Part shown: in pieces, positions 1 to 7,365 of the stretch
Numbering within the stretch: position 1 is the first letter of the stretch
Layout of the letters: each line of letters starts with the position of its first letter
From: Bordetella parapertussis
GTDB taxonomy: Bacteria; Pseudomonadota; Gammaproteobacteria; Burkholderiales; Burkholderiaceae_B
NCBI GenBank assembly: GCA_945868195.1
Contig: CAMBLP010000030.1
Location: 1 to 17,512 of the forward strand
Reading direction: 5' to 3'
DNA: 17,512 nucleotides
The notes under the pieces: model-generated
What the model saw: the letters and a program-made list of their open reading frames with translations, nothing else
Told to the model about the DNA's origin: nothing
Database searches by the model: none
Program-made: the position numbers and the translations under genes

Positions 1-186
1 ATCGATAAAACCTGGTGCAGCAACTTGCCCCTTTAAATCGATTTCCTGCTTACCCGTGCAACCCGCGAGATCACCAATTTTGGCGATGCGGTCACCATTA
101 ATGCCGATATCGCCCTTAAAGCGGTCTGCACCAGTGCCGTCGATCACGATGGCATTTTTAATCAGCAAATCAAATTGTGCGCTCAT
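1..186 (-). CDS. N-acyl-D-amino-acid deacylase / amidohydrolase family protein, N-terminal fragment
   Basis: This is the first 62 codons of a minus-strand gene that runs off the left edge. The ATG at 184-186 has a GGAG Shine-Dalgarno about 9 nt upstream. The peptide begins MSAQFDLLIKNAIVIDGTGA, continues through a GDIGINGDRIAKIGDL segment and ends at VAAPGFID. This is the usual N-terminal beta-sandwich and approach to the metal-binding HxH strand of the amidohydrolase superfamily. The 'VIDGTGA ... GDRI..IGDL ... V.APGFID' pattern is closest to D-aminoacylase / N-acyl-D-amino-acid deacylase proteins, which hydrolyse N-acyl amino acids with a metal centre. The metal ligands lie outside the window, so the substrate is open; dihydroorotase-like or dihydropyrimidinase-like enzymes are alternatives. 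It lies 51 bp downstream of the M20 peptidase gene on the same strand and is probably co-transcribed with it. Confidence 0.8.
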   Translation of the reverse strand, partial: MSAQFDLLIKNAIVIDGTGADRFKGDIGINGDRIAKIGDLAGCTGKQEIDLKGQVAAPGFID

Positions 187-237
187 CTTTTAAAACTCCA
201 GATAGATTGAAACCTGCGGTGCGACTGCTATAACCTT

Positions 238-1635
238 TCACGCTGCGATCTTGGCGCCCTTGTCACCCAGATCCCAAAACAAGCCCGCCATCAACTGCAG
301 CGACTCGCGCGCCACCGAACCGAGCATGTGTTCATTCGGTGCGTGCTGCGAGCAAGCCGCATAGGAATGCGGCACCCAGACAGTCGGCAGCGCCAGTATT
401 TTCGAAAACGCGTCGTTGGGTAAAGTACCGCCAAGATTTGGAAGCACATCAACTTCTTTGCCCGTGGTCTGGGTGATAGAAGCTGCAGCCATTTTCACCC
501 AAGCGTTATCAGGATCGAGGCGTGTGGCTTCGGCGGCTTCCCCACGACTAGGCTTGGCCTCAACATCGGTAAAGCCATGCGCATCAAGGTGGTCACGGAT
601 GTGCTTCAAAAAGTTTACGTTGTCACTGCCTACGACGTAGCGCAGTTGACAGAAAGCAACCGCATAACCTGGGATGGCATTGACGGGCGCATCGGGGTTA
701 CCTGTTTTAAAGGCCAGGGTTTCAAACGTATTCCAGGCAAAGACACGCTCAGTCGGCGTCAAACCAGGCTCAGCCCAATCAGGATCGACCTCAGGGTCAT
801 TCGGACCGCCCCCCACCTGAATATTGGCCAAAGCGCGACGAACATTGTCTGGCAGGGAGTTAGGCAGCAATTTAGGCACCAAAATCCGCCCTTTTGGATC
901 CACCATCGAGGCGATCGCATGCGCCAGGCGGATCCCCGGGTTTTTAAGCAAGCCGCCCCAATTACCGGAGTGGTGAGCGCCCTCACGCACATTCAAGCGT
1001 AATTCAAACTTGAAGGCGCCACGGGAACCGAGGAACAGTGTTGGGCGCGAGGCGGAAACACGCGGACCATCCGAAGCGAGAAATAAATCGGCCTTGAGCA
1101 AATCGCCGTGGAGCGCGCACATTTCACGCAAACCAGGCGAACCCATTTCCTCACCCATTTCGATCAGTAAAGTCACGTTGTAGCCCAGCTTACCCTGACG
1201 CGCGGTGATGACTTGCTCGAGCGCGGCGAGGTTGATGGTGTGCTGACCCTTGTTATCTGCCGTGCCACGTCCATACCAGCGGTCACCGCGAATACTCAAG
1301 GTCCAAGGCGCCAACCCCTCATTCCATTGCGGCGCATAGCCGCGCACCACGTCACCATGCCCGTAGGTCAGCACCGTAAAGTTTGCCTCGGGCTCGGTAC
1401 GACTCGCGACTAAAAAGGGTGCGCCGCCCTCAATGGGATTCGGTACGATTTTGCAAGTAAAACCAAGCTTCACCAATAGAGGCGACAGTTCTTCAGTGAG
1501 ATAGGAGGTCAGCACTGGAATTTTTCCTGGTTCCTGACTTTCCGTGGGAATGGCGACCCGGCGCTCCAGGGTGGCCTGAAACTGTCCTTGATCAAAATAG
1601 GCGGTGGCTAAATCAATGGCTTGCTGACGGCTCAT
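238..1635 (-). CDS. M20 family metallopeptidase (dipeptidase/deacylase-like)
   Basis: This 465-residue protein is a zinc-dependent amide or peptide hydrolase of the M20 (ArgE/DapE/CPG2) family. The family landmarks are in order. YGHGD at residues 91-95 gives a metal His93 and catalytic Asp95. GRGTADNKG at 122-130 gives the bridging Asp127. MGEE at 160-163 gives general-base Glu162 and metal Glu163. SDGP around 188-191 gives Asp189. HAPNEH near the C-terminus gives the final His, about 431 or 436. The dimerisation domain lies between about 200 and 330. The length is normal for the longer M20 branch that includes carnosinase-like dipeptidases. No signal peptide is visible, so it is probably cytoplasmic. 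It is divergent from an MFS transporter and upstream of an amidohydrolase, which suggests a role in using dipeptides or N-acylated amino acids. The exact substrate cannot be read from sequence. The start has only a weak GAG upstream. Confidence 0.9.
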   Translation of the reverse strand: MSRQQAIDLATAYFDQGQFQATLERRVAIPTESQEPGKIPVLTSYLTEELSPLLVKLGFTCKIVPNPIEGGAPFLVASRTEPEANFTVLTYGHGDVVRGYAPQWNEGLAPWTLSIRGDRWYGRGTADNKGQHTINLAALEQVITARQGKLGYNVTLLIEMGEEMGSPGLREMCALHGDLLKADLFLASDGPRVSASRPTLFLGSRGAFKFELRLNVREGAHHSGNWGGLLKNPGIRLAHAIASMVDPKGRILVPKLLPNSLPDNVRRALANIQVGGGPNDPEVDPDWAEPGLTPTERVFAWNTFETLAFKTGNPDAPVNAIPGYAVAFCQLRYVVGSDNVNFLKHIRDHLDAHGFTDVEAKPSRGEAAEATRLDPDNAWVKMAAASITQTTGKEVDVLPNLGGTLPNDAFSKILALPTVWVPHSYAACSQHAPNEHMLGSVARESLQLMAGLFWDLGDKGAKIAA

Positions 1636-1660
1636 GGGGGCTCACAGAAAAAAAGGGTTG

Positions 1661-1676
1661 TTTAAGCTTAAAGCTT
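1661..1676. promoter_or_regulatory. Palindrome with AAGCTT repeat in divergent intergenic region
   Basis: The 138-bp gap between the divergent M20 peptidase and MFS genes contains a perfect 12-nt palindrome, TTTAAGCTTAAA, at 1661-1672. The AAGCTT core is repeated at 1671-1676. The rest of the gap is A/T-rich around 1710-1750 but shows no convincing pair of promoter boxes. An operator for a regulator controlling both directions is possible. A short A/T palindrome of this kind can also arise by chance. Confidence 0.2.
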
Positions 1677-1773
1677 GGCACCCAATCGCACAACCTCGCC
1701 ATGGCGGAGACTTAAAAAGTCATTTAAAGTGGATAATAAGTAAAAATAATCCTGAGACAGACAAGACAACCGC

Positions 1774-2991
1774 ATGTCATCCCGCATTTATCGCGCCGTC
1801 ACCGTCACAGGCGCGGCTCAAGTGATTGCCAGCGCCGGTGCGCATTATCTCCCTGCCGTCATCGCGATCCCCGCCAGCCGAGATCTCGGGCTTCCCCCTG
1901 CCATCCTGTTCGCAGGCTTCTCCATCGCGTTGGGCGTATCGGCCCTGGCAGGCCCCCTGGCAGGCAAGATGGTGGATCGCTTTGGCGGCCGCCCCGTTCT
2001 CATGCTGTCCAATCTGATTTTCGCTCTAGGGTTGACCTTTCTGGGCTTTGCTGAGGGTATGTGGAGCGTCCTATTGGGCTACGCGGTCCTTGGGCTCGGT
2101 ATGGCGACTGGACTCTTCGAAGTCGCTTTTTCGGCCATTGTGCGCCTCTTTGGCAAGAGCTCACGCAACCCGATTACTGGCGTGACGCTCATTGCCGGCT
2201 TTGCTAGCTTTGTGGCGTGGACGGTTTCCGTTTACGTAGAATCCAAATTTGGTTGGAGTGGCGTCTGCTGGTTTTGGGCCTGTGTCCATATATTGGTCGG
2301 CTTACCCCTTAATGCCCTTTTGCCCAGCCCACTCAGCCCAAGCGCCGAGCTTGCTCAAAAGGCAGAGACCGTCACACAAGAGGCCACTGCCGCCCTACCT
2401 GCTGCCACCGTACCCATTCCAACAGAGCCTGCCCCAATTCCCAGCAAATACACCGCTTTTCTAATGGCGTTTGTCTTTGCCGCCAATTCTTTTGTTGGCA
2501 TGGGATTGATGATTCATATGCCCCGGATGCTGGAGGGCATGGGTGTCCCTCTGGCCTTAGCCTTTACCATCGGCTCGTTGGTTGGCCCCTCACAGGTGCT
2601 CGGCCGACTCATCGATTTCTTTTTTATGCGGCGATGGCACCCACTGGTCAGTACGCGGCTGGCCGCGCTCACCCACCCGATTGGCGGAGCCCTACTGCTC
2701 GTCTTTGGCGCACCCTTCGCGATGGCTTTCGTCGTACTGCACGGTATTGGAAATGGCATTCTGATCATCGCCCGAGGCACCCTGCCGCTCGCAATTTTTG
2801 GTACAAAGGGCTATGGACAACGACAAGGTTGGCTGATGATGCCCTCCAAGTTCGCGCAGGCCGCAGCGCCATTTTTATTTGGCCTCGCTCTGACCGACTG
2901 GGGATCGAATGTACTTTGGCTTTCTTGGGGCTTAGGTTTAAGCGTGTTTCTCGCGCTGTGCATGATCTCCACTAAATACCGTCCCACTTAA
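1774..2991 (+). CDS. MFS transporter
   Basis: This 405-residue, very hydrophobic protein has about 12 predicted membrane segments and belongs to the major facilitator superfamily. The loop 2-3 signature is GKMVDRFGGRPVL (motif A, G-x3-D-R-x-G-R), about residues 64-76. The two six-helix halves are joined by a cytoplasmic linker rich in Ala, Pro and Glu at about residues 188-225. This inner-membrane secondary transporter probably moves a small organic molecule by proton symport or antiport. It is divergent from the M20 peptidase and 22 bp ahead of a thioesterase, so import of a substrate for those enzymes is plausible. The substrate itself cannot be assigned. The ATG at 1774 has no strong Shine-Dalgarno. 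Confidence 0.88.
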   Translation: MSSRIYRAVTVTGAAQVIASAGAHYLPAVIAIPASRDLGLPPAILFAGFSIALGVSALAGPLAGKMVDRFGGRPVLMLSNLIFALGLTFLGFAEGMWSVLLGYAVLGLGMATGLFEVAFSAIVRLFGKSSRNPITGVTLIAGFASFVAWTVSVYVESKFGWSGVCWFWACVHILVGLPLNALLPSPLSPSAELAQKAETVTQEATAALPAATVPIPTEPAPIPSKYTAFLMAFVFAANSFVGMGLMIHMPRMLEGMGVPLALAFTIGSLVGPSQVLGRLIDFFFMRRWHPLVSTRLAALTHPIGGALLLVFGAPFAMAFVVLHGIGNGILIIARGTLPLAIFGTKGYGQRQGWLMMPSKFAQAAAPFLFGLALTDWGSNVLWLSWGLGLSVFLALCMISTKYRPT

Positions 2992-3013
2992 CTGACGACT
3001 TTAAAATATTTCA

Positions 3014-3463
3014 ATGAGCGAACAAACTCCTGATCCGCAACGGACTGGCCCTTATTCAAAAAACGATTTCAATTTCTTTGAAACGATCACCCTGCGTTGG
3101 GCGGATAACGATTCCTATGGTCACATCAACAATGCCCATTACTACTCATTTTTTGACACAGCAGTCGATGGCTTTCTCATGCACCATGCCATGCGTTCAG
3201 TCTTGGCGGGTGAATATCAAACGCTCGTAGTCGCTTCAGAGTGTCGGTATTTTCGTCAAGTATCCTCACCCGGAATCATTCAAGTGGGCGTGCGCGTCGG
3301 TCGCATGGGTCGCAGCTCGATCGCTTACGAAGTCGCCGTCTTTAATGATGAGTCTGACGAGGCGGCTGCACAAGGTCAGTTCGTCCATGTCTGCGTCAAC
3401 CGCGCCTCTCAGCGGCCCGTTGCGATTCCAGAAAGCTTTCGCCTCGCGGCGCAAACCTTTTAA
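3014..3463 (+). CDS. Acyl-CoA thioesterase, 4HBT-type hotdog fold
   Basis: This 149-residue protein is a small hotdog-fold thioesterase of the 4-hydroxybenzoyl-CoA thioesterase/YbgC group. The family pattern is at residues 28-50: RWADNDSYGHINNAHYYSFF, with the catalytic-type Asp33, then Gly36-His37 and the Asn39-Asn40 pair before the central helix. Such enzymes hydrolyse acyl- or aroyl-CoA thioesters in the cytoplasm as dimers or tetramers. The gene starts 22 bp after the MFS transporter and ends 26 bp before the cupin gene, so the three are probably one operon. The predicted ATG is preceded by A/T-rich sequence without a clear Shine-Dalgarno, so it may be read by coupling with the upstream gene. 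The acyl group is unknown. Confidence 0.88.
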   Translation: MSEQTPDPQRTGPYSKNDFNFFETITLRWADNDSYGHINNAHYYSFFDTAVDGFLMHHAMRSVLAGEYQTLVVASECRYFRQVSSPGIIQVGVRVGRMGRSSIAYEVAVFNDESDEAAAQGQFVHVCVNRASQRPVAIPESFRLAAQTF

Positions 3464-3489
3464 ATATTTATGTCGGAGATCTTTCAACC

Positions 3490-4278
3490 ATGACAACTGT
3501 TGTCACGCAAGAGCAGGCACGTAACGAACGCCACCACTACCGTTTACCCAATGGAACGGATACGTGGATCTCATCGTATGTCGGCATTAATTCCGTTGAA
3601 CGGCGTGCAAAAGGCCTGCCCGCACGCTCACCCGAAGCTTTTCCGCCACCTCTCGAACCGATTGCCTTTCTCGTTGAGCAAGGCGCCAACAGTATGATTC
3701 CCGGCCACTATCACCAAGCCGATCAGTTTCAGGTTTTCATCTCCGGCGAAGGCAAGTTCGGGATCAAGCCTATCGAAGGCTTGACGGTTCATTACGCCAT
3801 GGCTTTTACACCCTATGCACCGATTCATGCCGACCATACCGGTGTCGAGTATTACACCCTGCGTAATGGCTGGGATCCTGGTGCCCGTTGGATGCCCGAG
3901 CATCGAGAAGCACTCAAAGGACGAACTAAAGCCTACCGGCACGGCCTTGGCGCGATTCCGGCTCTTATTGGCGATGACGATGGTCCTAAACAGATCGATG
4001 GTGTTTTATCGCAGACGATCGTGGCGCCCGAGGACGATGGTCTATTGTCCACCCTGTTTCAGACCACTAGAGAGGCGTCCATCAGCGGTCCAGCCCCGTC
4101 TACCGGTCGAGGTCAATACTGGCTCGTCATGCGCGGCCAATGTCAAATCAACGGGCAGCAAGCTTTCGAACGGTCGTTGGTCTTTGTCACGCCAGACCAA
4201 GCCGCACCCACCATCAGCGCGGGTGCTGATGGTGTCGCGATCTTGTTGATGCAATTTCCAAAAAGAGACCAGGTCTAA
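3490..4278 (+). CDS. Cupin-like protein, two-domain, unknown function
   Basis: The protein has 262 residues and no specific family that I recognise. Residues about 58-125 look like a cupin barrel. Motif 1 reads GHYHQADQFQVFISGEGKFG (His73, His75), with Gln79 where the usual Glu ligand would be. A second motif-like PYAPIHADH (His113) follows. Residues about 160-260 look like a second barrel with few histidines, centred on GQYWLVMRGQCQINGQQAF, probably without metal. No signal peptide or membrane segment is seen. The ATG at 3490 has a GGAG about 11 nt upstream. It is the last gene of the MFS-thioesterase-cupin set and ends only 18 bp from the convergent enoyl-CoA hydratase-like gene. It could be a dioxygenase, an isomerase or a sensor-like cupin; none of these can be chosen. 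Confidence 0.75.
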   Translation: MTTVVTQEQARNERHHYRLPNGTDTWISSYVGINSVERRAKGLPARSPEAFPPPLEPIAFLVEQGANSMIPGHYHQADQFQVFISGEGKFGIKPIEGLTVHYAMAFTPYAPIHADHTGVEYYTLRNGWDPGARWMPEHREALKGRTKAYRHGLGAIPALIGDDDGPKQIDGVLSQTIVAPEDDGLLSTLFQTTREASISGPAPSTGRGQYWLVMRGQCQINGQQAFERSLVFVTPDQAAPTISAGADGVAILLMQFPKRDQV

Positions 4279-4296
4279 TCAGCGCGTGCGGGTTGC

Positions 4297-5079
4297 TCAA
4301 CGACCTTTGAATTGGGCCGGCCGCTTTTCCATAAAAGCGGCGCGTCCTTCCTTGAAGTCATCGCTGGCGAAACAGATTTTGACCATTTCTTCGGCGCGCG
4401 CAAGATCCTGCTCGGCAGAATGCGCGCAGACTGTACGAACGATGAACTTACTCGCTGCGACAGTAAGAGGTGCGTTTTCAGCAATCGCCTGTGTGTACTG
4501 AGCGACAACGTCATCGATCTCCCCAACCGAACACACACGCGATACGAAACCCATGCGCAAAGCATCCGCGGCATCAAAGCGGCGCGCAGTCACAAAAATA
4601 TCCGTGGCGTTGGCCAAACCAATCACATCCACAAAGCGTTTGATACCCGTATGTCCATATCCCAAACCCAGACGTGCGGCCGGCATTCTGAACGTTGAGT
4701 GATCCGAACAGATCCGGATATCACAAGCAGCAGCTAGGCCCAATCCACCACCAAAACAAAAACCGCGAATTTTTGCAATGATGGGCTTGGAACATTTAAG
4801 GGGTGCAATCATCGAATCCGCCACCGCGTCATCGTAGTCTTTTTGCGTTTGGGGTGAGCTGCGCAAGGTATCGAACTGAGAAATATCCGCACCCGATACG
4901 AAAGACTTTTCGCCTTGGCCAGTAATGACAATCACGCGAACTTCAGGATCCGCATCAAAGGCACGAATGGCTTTAGGCAAATCCATCCACATCTGAACAG
5001 ACATTGCATTCATTTTGTTGGGATTGGAAATTGTAATCGTTCCAACCGCTGCATCTTTGGTAATTAATAACTCAGCCAT
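4297..5079 (-). CDS. Enoyl-CoA hydratase/isomerase (crotonase) family protein lacking canonical catalytic Glu pair
   Basis: This 260-residue protein has the normal crotonase-family length. It shows the CoA/oxyanion-hole signatures SGADISQF (about 62-69) and RGFCFGGGLGLAAACDIRI (about 105-123). In rat enoyl-CoA hydratase the two catalytic glutamates lie in GGGCELAM and QPEI. Here those positions are Gly114 and Ala134 (segment MPAARLGLGYG). It probably binds acyl-CoA and stabilises an enolate, but simple syn-hydration by the two-glutamate mechanism is unlikely. An isomerase, hydrolase, lyase or another crotonase activity is possible. The start is well supported by AAGGA five nt before the ATG. 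It is divergent from a CaiB/BaiF CoA-transferase, which could supply its CoA-ester substrate. Confidence 0.88.
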   Translation of the reverse strand: MAELLITKDAAVGTITISNPNKMNAMSVQMWMDLPKAIRAFDADPEVRVIVITGQGEKSFVSGADISQFDTLRSSPQTQKDYDDAVADSMIAPLKCSKPIIAKIRGFCFGGGLGLAAACDIRICSDHSTFRMPAARLGLGYGHTGIKRFVDVIGLANATDIFVTARRFDAADALRMGFVSRVCSVGEIDDVVAQYTQAIAENAPLTVAASKFIVRTVCAHSAEQDLARAEEMVKICFASDDFKEGRAAFMEKRPAQFKGR

Positions 5080-5125
5080 ATCAGTCCTTTTAGGTCATCG
5101 TTGTCATTATCTTTTTAACCCGCCT

Positions 5126-5154
5126 AGTATCTCTTGCAATAATTCTCAAAGCAA
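5126..5154 (-). promoter_or_regulatory. Predicted sigma70-type promoter for the crotonase gene
   Basis: On the minus strand a TTGCTT (-35, plus-strand 5149-5154) and a GATACT (-10, 5126-5131) are separated by exactly 17 nt. The start codon of the crotonase-family gene follows about 47 nt after the -10 box. The match is moderate, and the sequence overlaps the oppositely directed promoter at 5134-5162. Confidence 0.35.
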
Positions 5155-5162
5155 CATATAAA
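5134..5162 (+). promoter_or_regulatory. Predicted sigma70-type promoter for CoA-transferase 1
   Basis: A TTGCAA (-35, 5134-5139) and a TATAAA (-10, 5157-5162) are separated by exactly 17 nt. The CoA-transferase ATG is at 5195, giving a short leader of about 25 nt. The box spacing and distance are what a vegetative promoter would show. Confidence 0.45.
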
Positions 5163-5194
5163 ACAAGAAGTCCTTTTCATCACCTAAAAAAACT

Positions 5195-6391
5195 ATGTCC
5201 AAAATCCAGGCTTCATCCGCACTCTCCAATCTTCGTGTTCTCGATATGTCGCGCGTGCGCGCAGGTCCGAACTGTGTTCGTCTGCTGGCCGACTTCGGCG
5301 CGGATGTCATTCGTATCGAGCCCCCAAAAGGCGTAGACCCCAACGAAGGGATGTTTGCCGGCAATCGCGAAGGAGGGGATTTTCAAAACCTCAATCGCAA
5401 CAAGCGGGCGATGACCCTCAATTTAAAAAAACCTGGCGCACTGGAAATCATGATGCGTCTCGTCAAAACCGCAGACGTCGTGGTCGAAAACTGGCGCCCC
5501 GACATTAAAAAGAAGCTTGGTATCGATTACGAGTCTTTGGCCAAGGTCAATCCTCGCATTATTTTGGCGAGTATCTCAGGTTTTGGACAAGAAGGCCCTT
5601 ACGCCTCGCGTCCCGGTTTCGATCAGATCATGCAAGGCATGGGTGGCCTAATGTCCGTCACAGGCATTCCAGGCCAAGGGCCCGTTCGTGCGGGTCTCGC
5701 CGTGGCTGACATGAGTGCAGGACTATACGCCGGTATCGGCATCCTGACTGCCTTGCTGGAGCGTGAGCGCTCAGGCAAGGGTCAGTGGGTGCATGCCTCG
5801 CTTCTGCACGCTCAAATCGCGATGATGGACTTTCAAGCCGCGCGTTACCTCAATGAGGGTGATGTCGCCGGTCAAGCGGGTAACGATCACCCCACTTCTA
5901 CGCCCATGGGCTTATTTGAGGCAAGCGATGGCGCCTTTAATCTCGGCGCCTCAGGTCAAGGTAATTGGGTTCGATTATGTGAGTTGGTACAAAAAACAGA
6001 GTGGATCGCCGACCCTGACTTTGCAAACGAAAAAACCCGTACAGTGAATCGCACACGCTGCAATAAACTGTTGAGTGAAGTCTTTAAAAACAATACCGTC
6101 GAATATTGGGTTGAAGCCCTCAACAACGCTGGCGTGCCTGCCGGTCCTGTTTATAACGTACCTCAGATGTTCGCGGACAAGCACATCAAACAAGCGAACA
6201 TCTCGAAAATGGTCAAAGACAAAGCAGGCAAAGAAAAAGGGTTTATCACCCAGCCTGCAACCTTGAGCCGCACCCCTGCCGATGTCGTCACTACCGCACC
6301 ACAATGGGGTGAACACACTCAAGAAGTGTTGTCAGAGGTTGGTTATACCGCTGATGAAATCGCTAAATTCCAGGCCCAGGGCGTTGTCTAG
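5195..6391 (+). CDS. CaiB/BaiF family (class III) CoA-transferase 1
   Basis: This 398-residue protein is a formyl-CoA-transferase-like family III CoA-transferase. It moves CoA between an acyl-CoA donor and a free carboxylate through an aspartyl anhydride. The N-terminal Rossmann part reads LSNLRVLDMSRVRAGPNCVR, followed by LADFGADVIRIEPP (31-44). LNRNKRAMTLNLKKP lies at 66-80, and SISGFGQEGPYASRPGFDQI around 127-146. The catalytic aspartate is Asp172 in AVADMSAGLYA, and EQ/R-rich CoA-binding elements follow. Length and motifs are intact. It is divergent from the crotonase-family gene and convergent with a FAH-family gene, separated from the latter by a terminator. Acid and CoA donor are unknown. 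The ATG is preceded by an A-rich tract rather than a clear Shine-Dalgarno. Confidence 0.92.
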   Translation: MSKIQASSALSNLRVLDMSRVRAGPNCVRLLADFGADVIRIEPPKGVDPNEGMFAGNREGGDFQNLNRNKRAMTLNLKKPGALEIMMRLVKTADVVVENWRPDIKKKLGIDYESLAKVNPRIILASISGFGQEGPYASRPGFDQIMQGMGGLMSVTGIPGQGPVRAGLAVADMSAGLYAGIGILTALLERERSGKGQWVHASLLHAQIAMMDFQAARYLNEGDVAGQAGNDHPTSTPMGLFEASDGAFNLGASGQGNWVRLCELVQKTEWIADPDFANEKTRTVNRTRCNKLLSEVFKNNTVEYWVEALNNAGVPAGPVYNVPQMFADKHIKQANISKMVKDKAGKEKGFITQPATLSRTPADVVTTAPQWGEHTQEVLSEVGYTADEIAKFQAQGVV

Positions 6392-6421
6392 GCTGACTAT
6401 CATGTGAGATGTGTGAGCGTT

Positions 6422-6448
6422 AAAAAAGGAGACACTGTCTCCTTTTTT
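6422..6448. terminator. Bidirectional intrinsic terminator
   Basis: A perfect 12-bp inverted repeat lies at 6422-6433 and 6437-6448, with an ACT loop. The G/C-containing part of the stem is GGAGAC/GTCTCC. The A6 and T6 tracts at its two ends supply a U-run for transcripts in either direction. It sits between the convergent CoA-transferase 1 (stop at 6391) and the FAH-family gene (stop at 6450), exactly where a shared terminator is expected. Confidence 0.92.
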
Positions 6449-6449
6449 A

Positions 6450-7322
6450 TTATTTCTCGTCTACAACGGGGTTGCTCAATAAGCCGACACCTTCAATTTC
6501 CACTTCCATAGTGTCACCGTGCTTCATAAACACGGGTGGCTTTCTGGCATAGCCCACGCCGGCCGGCGTGCCAGTAATGACCACATCACCAGGTTCCAGC
6601 GTCATGCACTCAGTGATCAACACCAAAGTTTCAACCACACCCCACAAAAAGCTCTTGGTGTTGGCATCCTGCATGACCTGACCGTTTAGGCGCGACTGAA
6701 TACGCAAGCCGTCTGCGCCAGGTGGCAATTCATCGGGGGTCACTAACCAAGGGCCAAAACCACCGGTCGCATCGAAATTTTTACCAATCGTCCACTGTGT
6801 CGACTTACGCTGATAGTCGCGCAAACTACCGTCATTAAAGACGCTATAGCCGGCTACGTGCTCTAGCGCATTAGCAGCTGTTAAGTGACGTGCAGACTTA
6901 CCCACAACAAAAGCCAACTCGGCTTCAAAGTCAAATTTGTCCGAGACCTTAGGACGCACGAGGGGCTCCAGGTGCCCGACCATCGAGCTCGGTCCACGCA
7001 TAAAAAAGCTTGGATACTCAGGACGCGCATGGCCACCCTCGGCTGCATGATCCGCGTAATTTAACCCCAAGCACACAATTTTGCTTGGACGATCGATGAG
7101 AGGAATAAAACGCACATCCTTGAGGGAGTGCACGACAGCGCTGGCACTGTTCGACGCTTGCTTGGCGCGGTCCATCGCGCCAGGTGTTGAAATAATCTCC
7201 AACAAGCTTTTGGGGAGTGTCGCGTCCGTTGCCGCGAGGTCAATAAACTCCTGCGAACCAATGGCTTTGAGTACGCCCACGCGTTTTTGATTGTTCTTGT
7301 CTTGATAGCTGAATAACCGCAT
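6450..7322 (-). CDS. Fumarylacetoacetate hydrolase (FAH) family protein
   Basis: From the preferred ATG at 7320-7322 the protein has 290 residues. The GTG two codons upstream sits too close to the GGAG Shine-Dalgarno, while this ATG is 7 nt from it. FAH-family enzymes are divalent-metal hydrolases, decarboxylases or hydratases acting on C-C bonds of oxo-acids. The visible signature includes GLNYADHAAE (86-95), the metal ligands Glu133 and Glu135 in DFEAELAFVV, and Asp164 in FNDGSLRDYQ. Lys181 lies in GKNFDATGGFGPW, and the C-terminal signature VVITGTPAGVGYAR is at about 247-260. This resembles ureidoglycolate lyase, 2-hydroxyhepta-2,4-diene-1,7-dioate isomerase and acylpyruvase proteins, which cannot be told apart by eye. 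It lies 43 bp downstream of uppP and could be read from that transcript. Confidence 0.92.
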   Translation of the reverse strand: MRLFSYQDKNNQKRVGVLKAIGSQEFIDLAATDATLPKSLLEIISTPGAMDRAKQASNSASAVVHSLKDVRFIPLIDRPSKIVCLGLNYADHAAEGGHARPEYPSFFMRGPSSMVGHLEPLVRPKVSDKFDFEAELAFVVGKSARHLTAANALEHVAGYSVFNDGSLRDYQRKSTQWTIGKNFDATGGFGPWLVTPDELPPGADGLRIQSRLNGQVMQDANTKSFLWGVVETLVLITECMTLEPGDVVITGTPAGVGYARKPPVFMKHGDTMEVEIEGVGLLSNPVVDEK

Positions 7323-7365
7323 CCTCACTCTCCTTTATTATTAGATAAAACTAAAATGTAAATGA

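Noticed and set aside
4266..4276. AGACC-A-GGTCT palindrome at the end of the cupin gene as a terminator.
   Set aside because: The one-base centre cannot form a stable hairpin and no T-run follows. It is the end of the coding sequence.
4312..4698. 128-codon plus-strand open frame antisense to the crotonase gene.
   Set aside because: It lies wholly inside a well-supported gene, has no recognisable domain and follows from the codon bias of the opposite strand. The same applies to 577-1002, 3815-4249, 5975-6322, 7435-7833, 8429-8773, 12493-12804 and 12817-13161.
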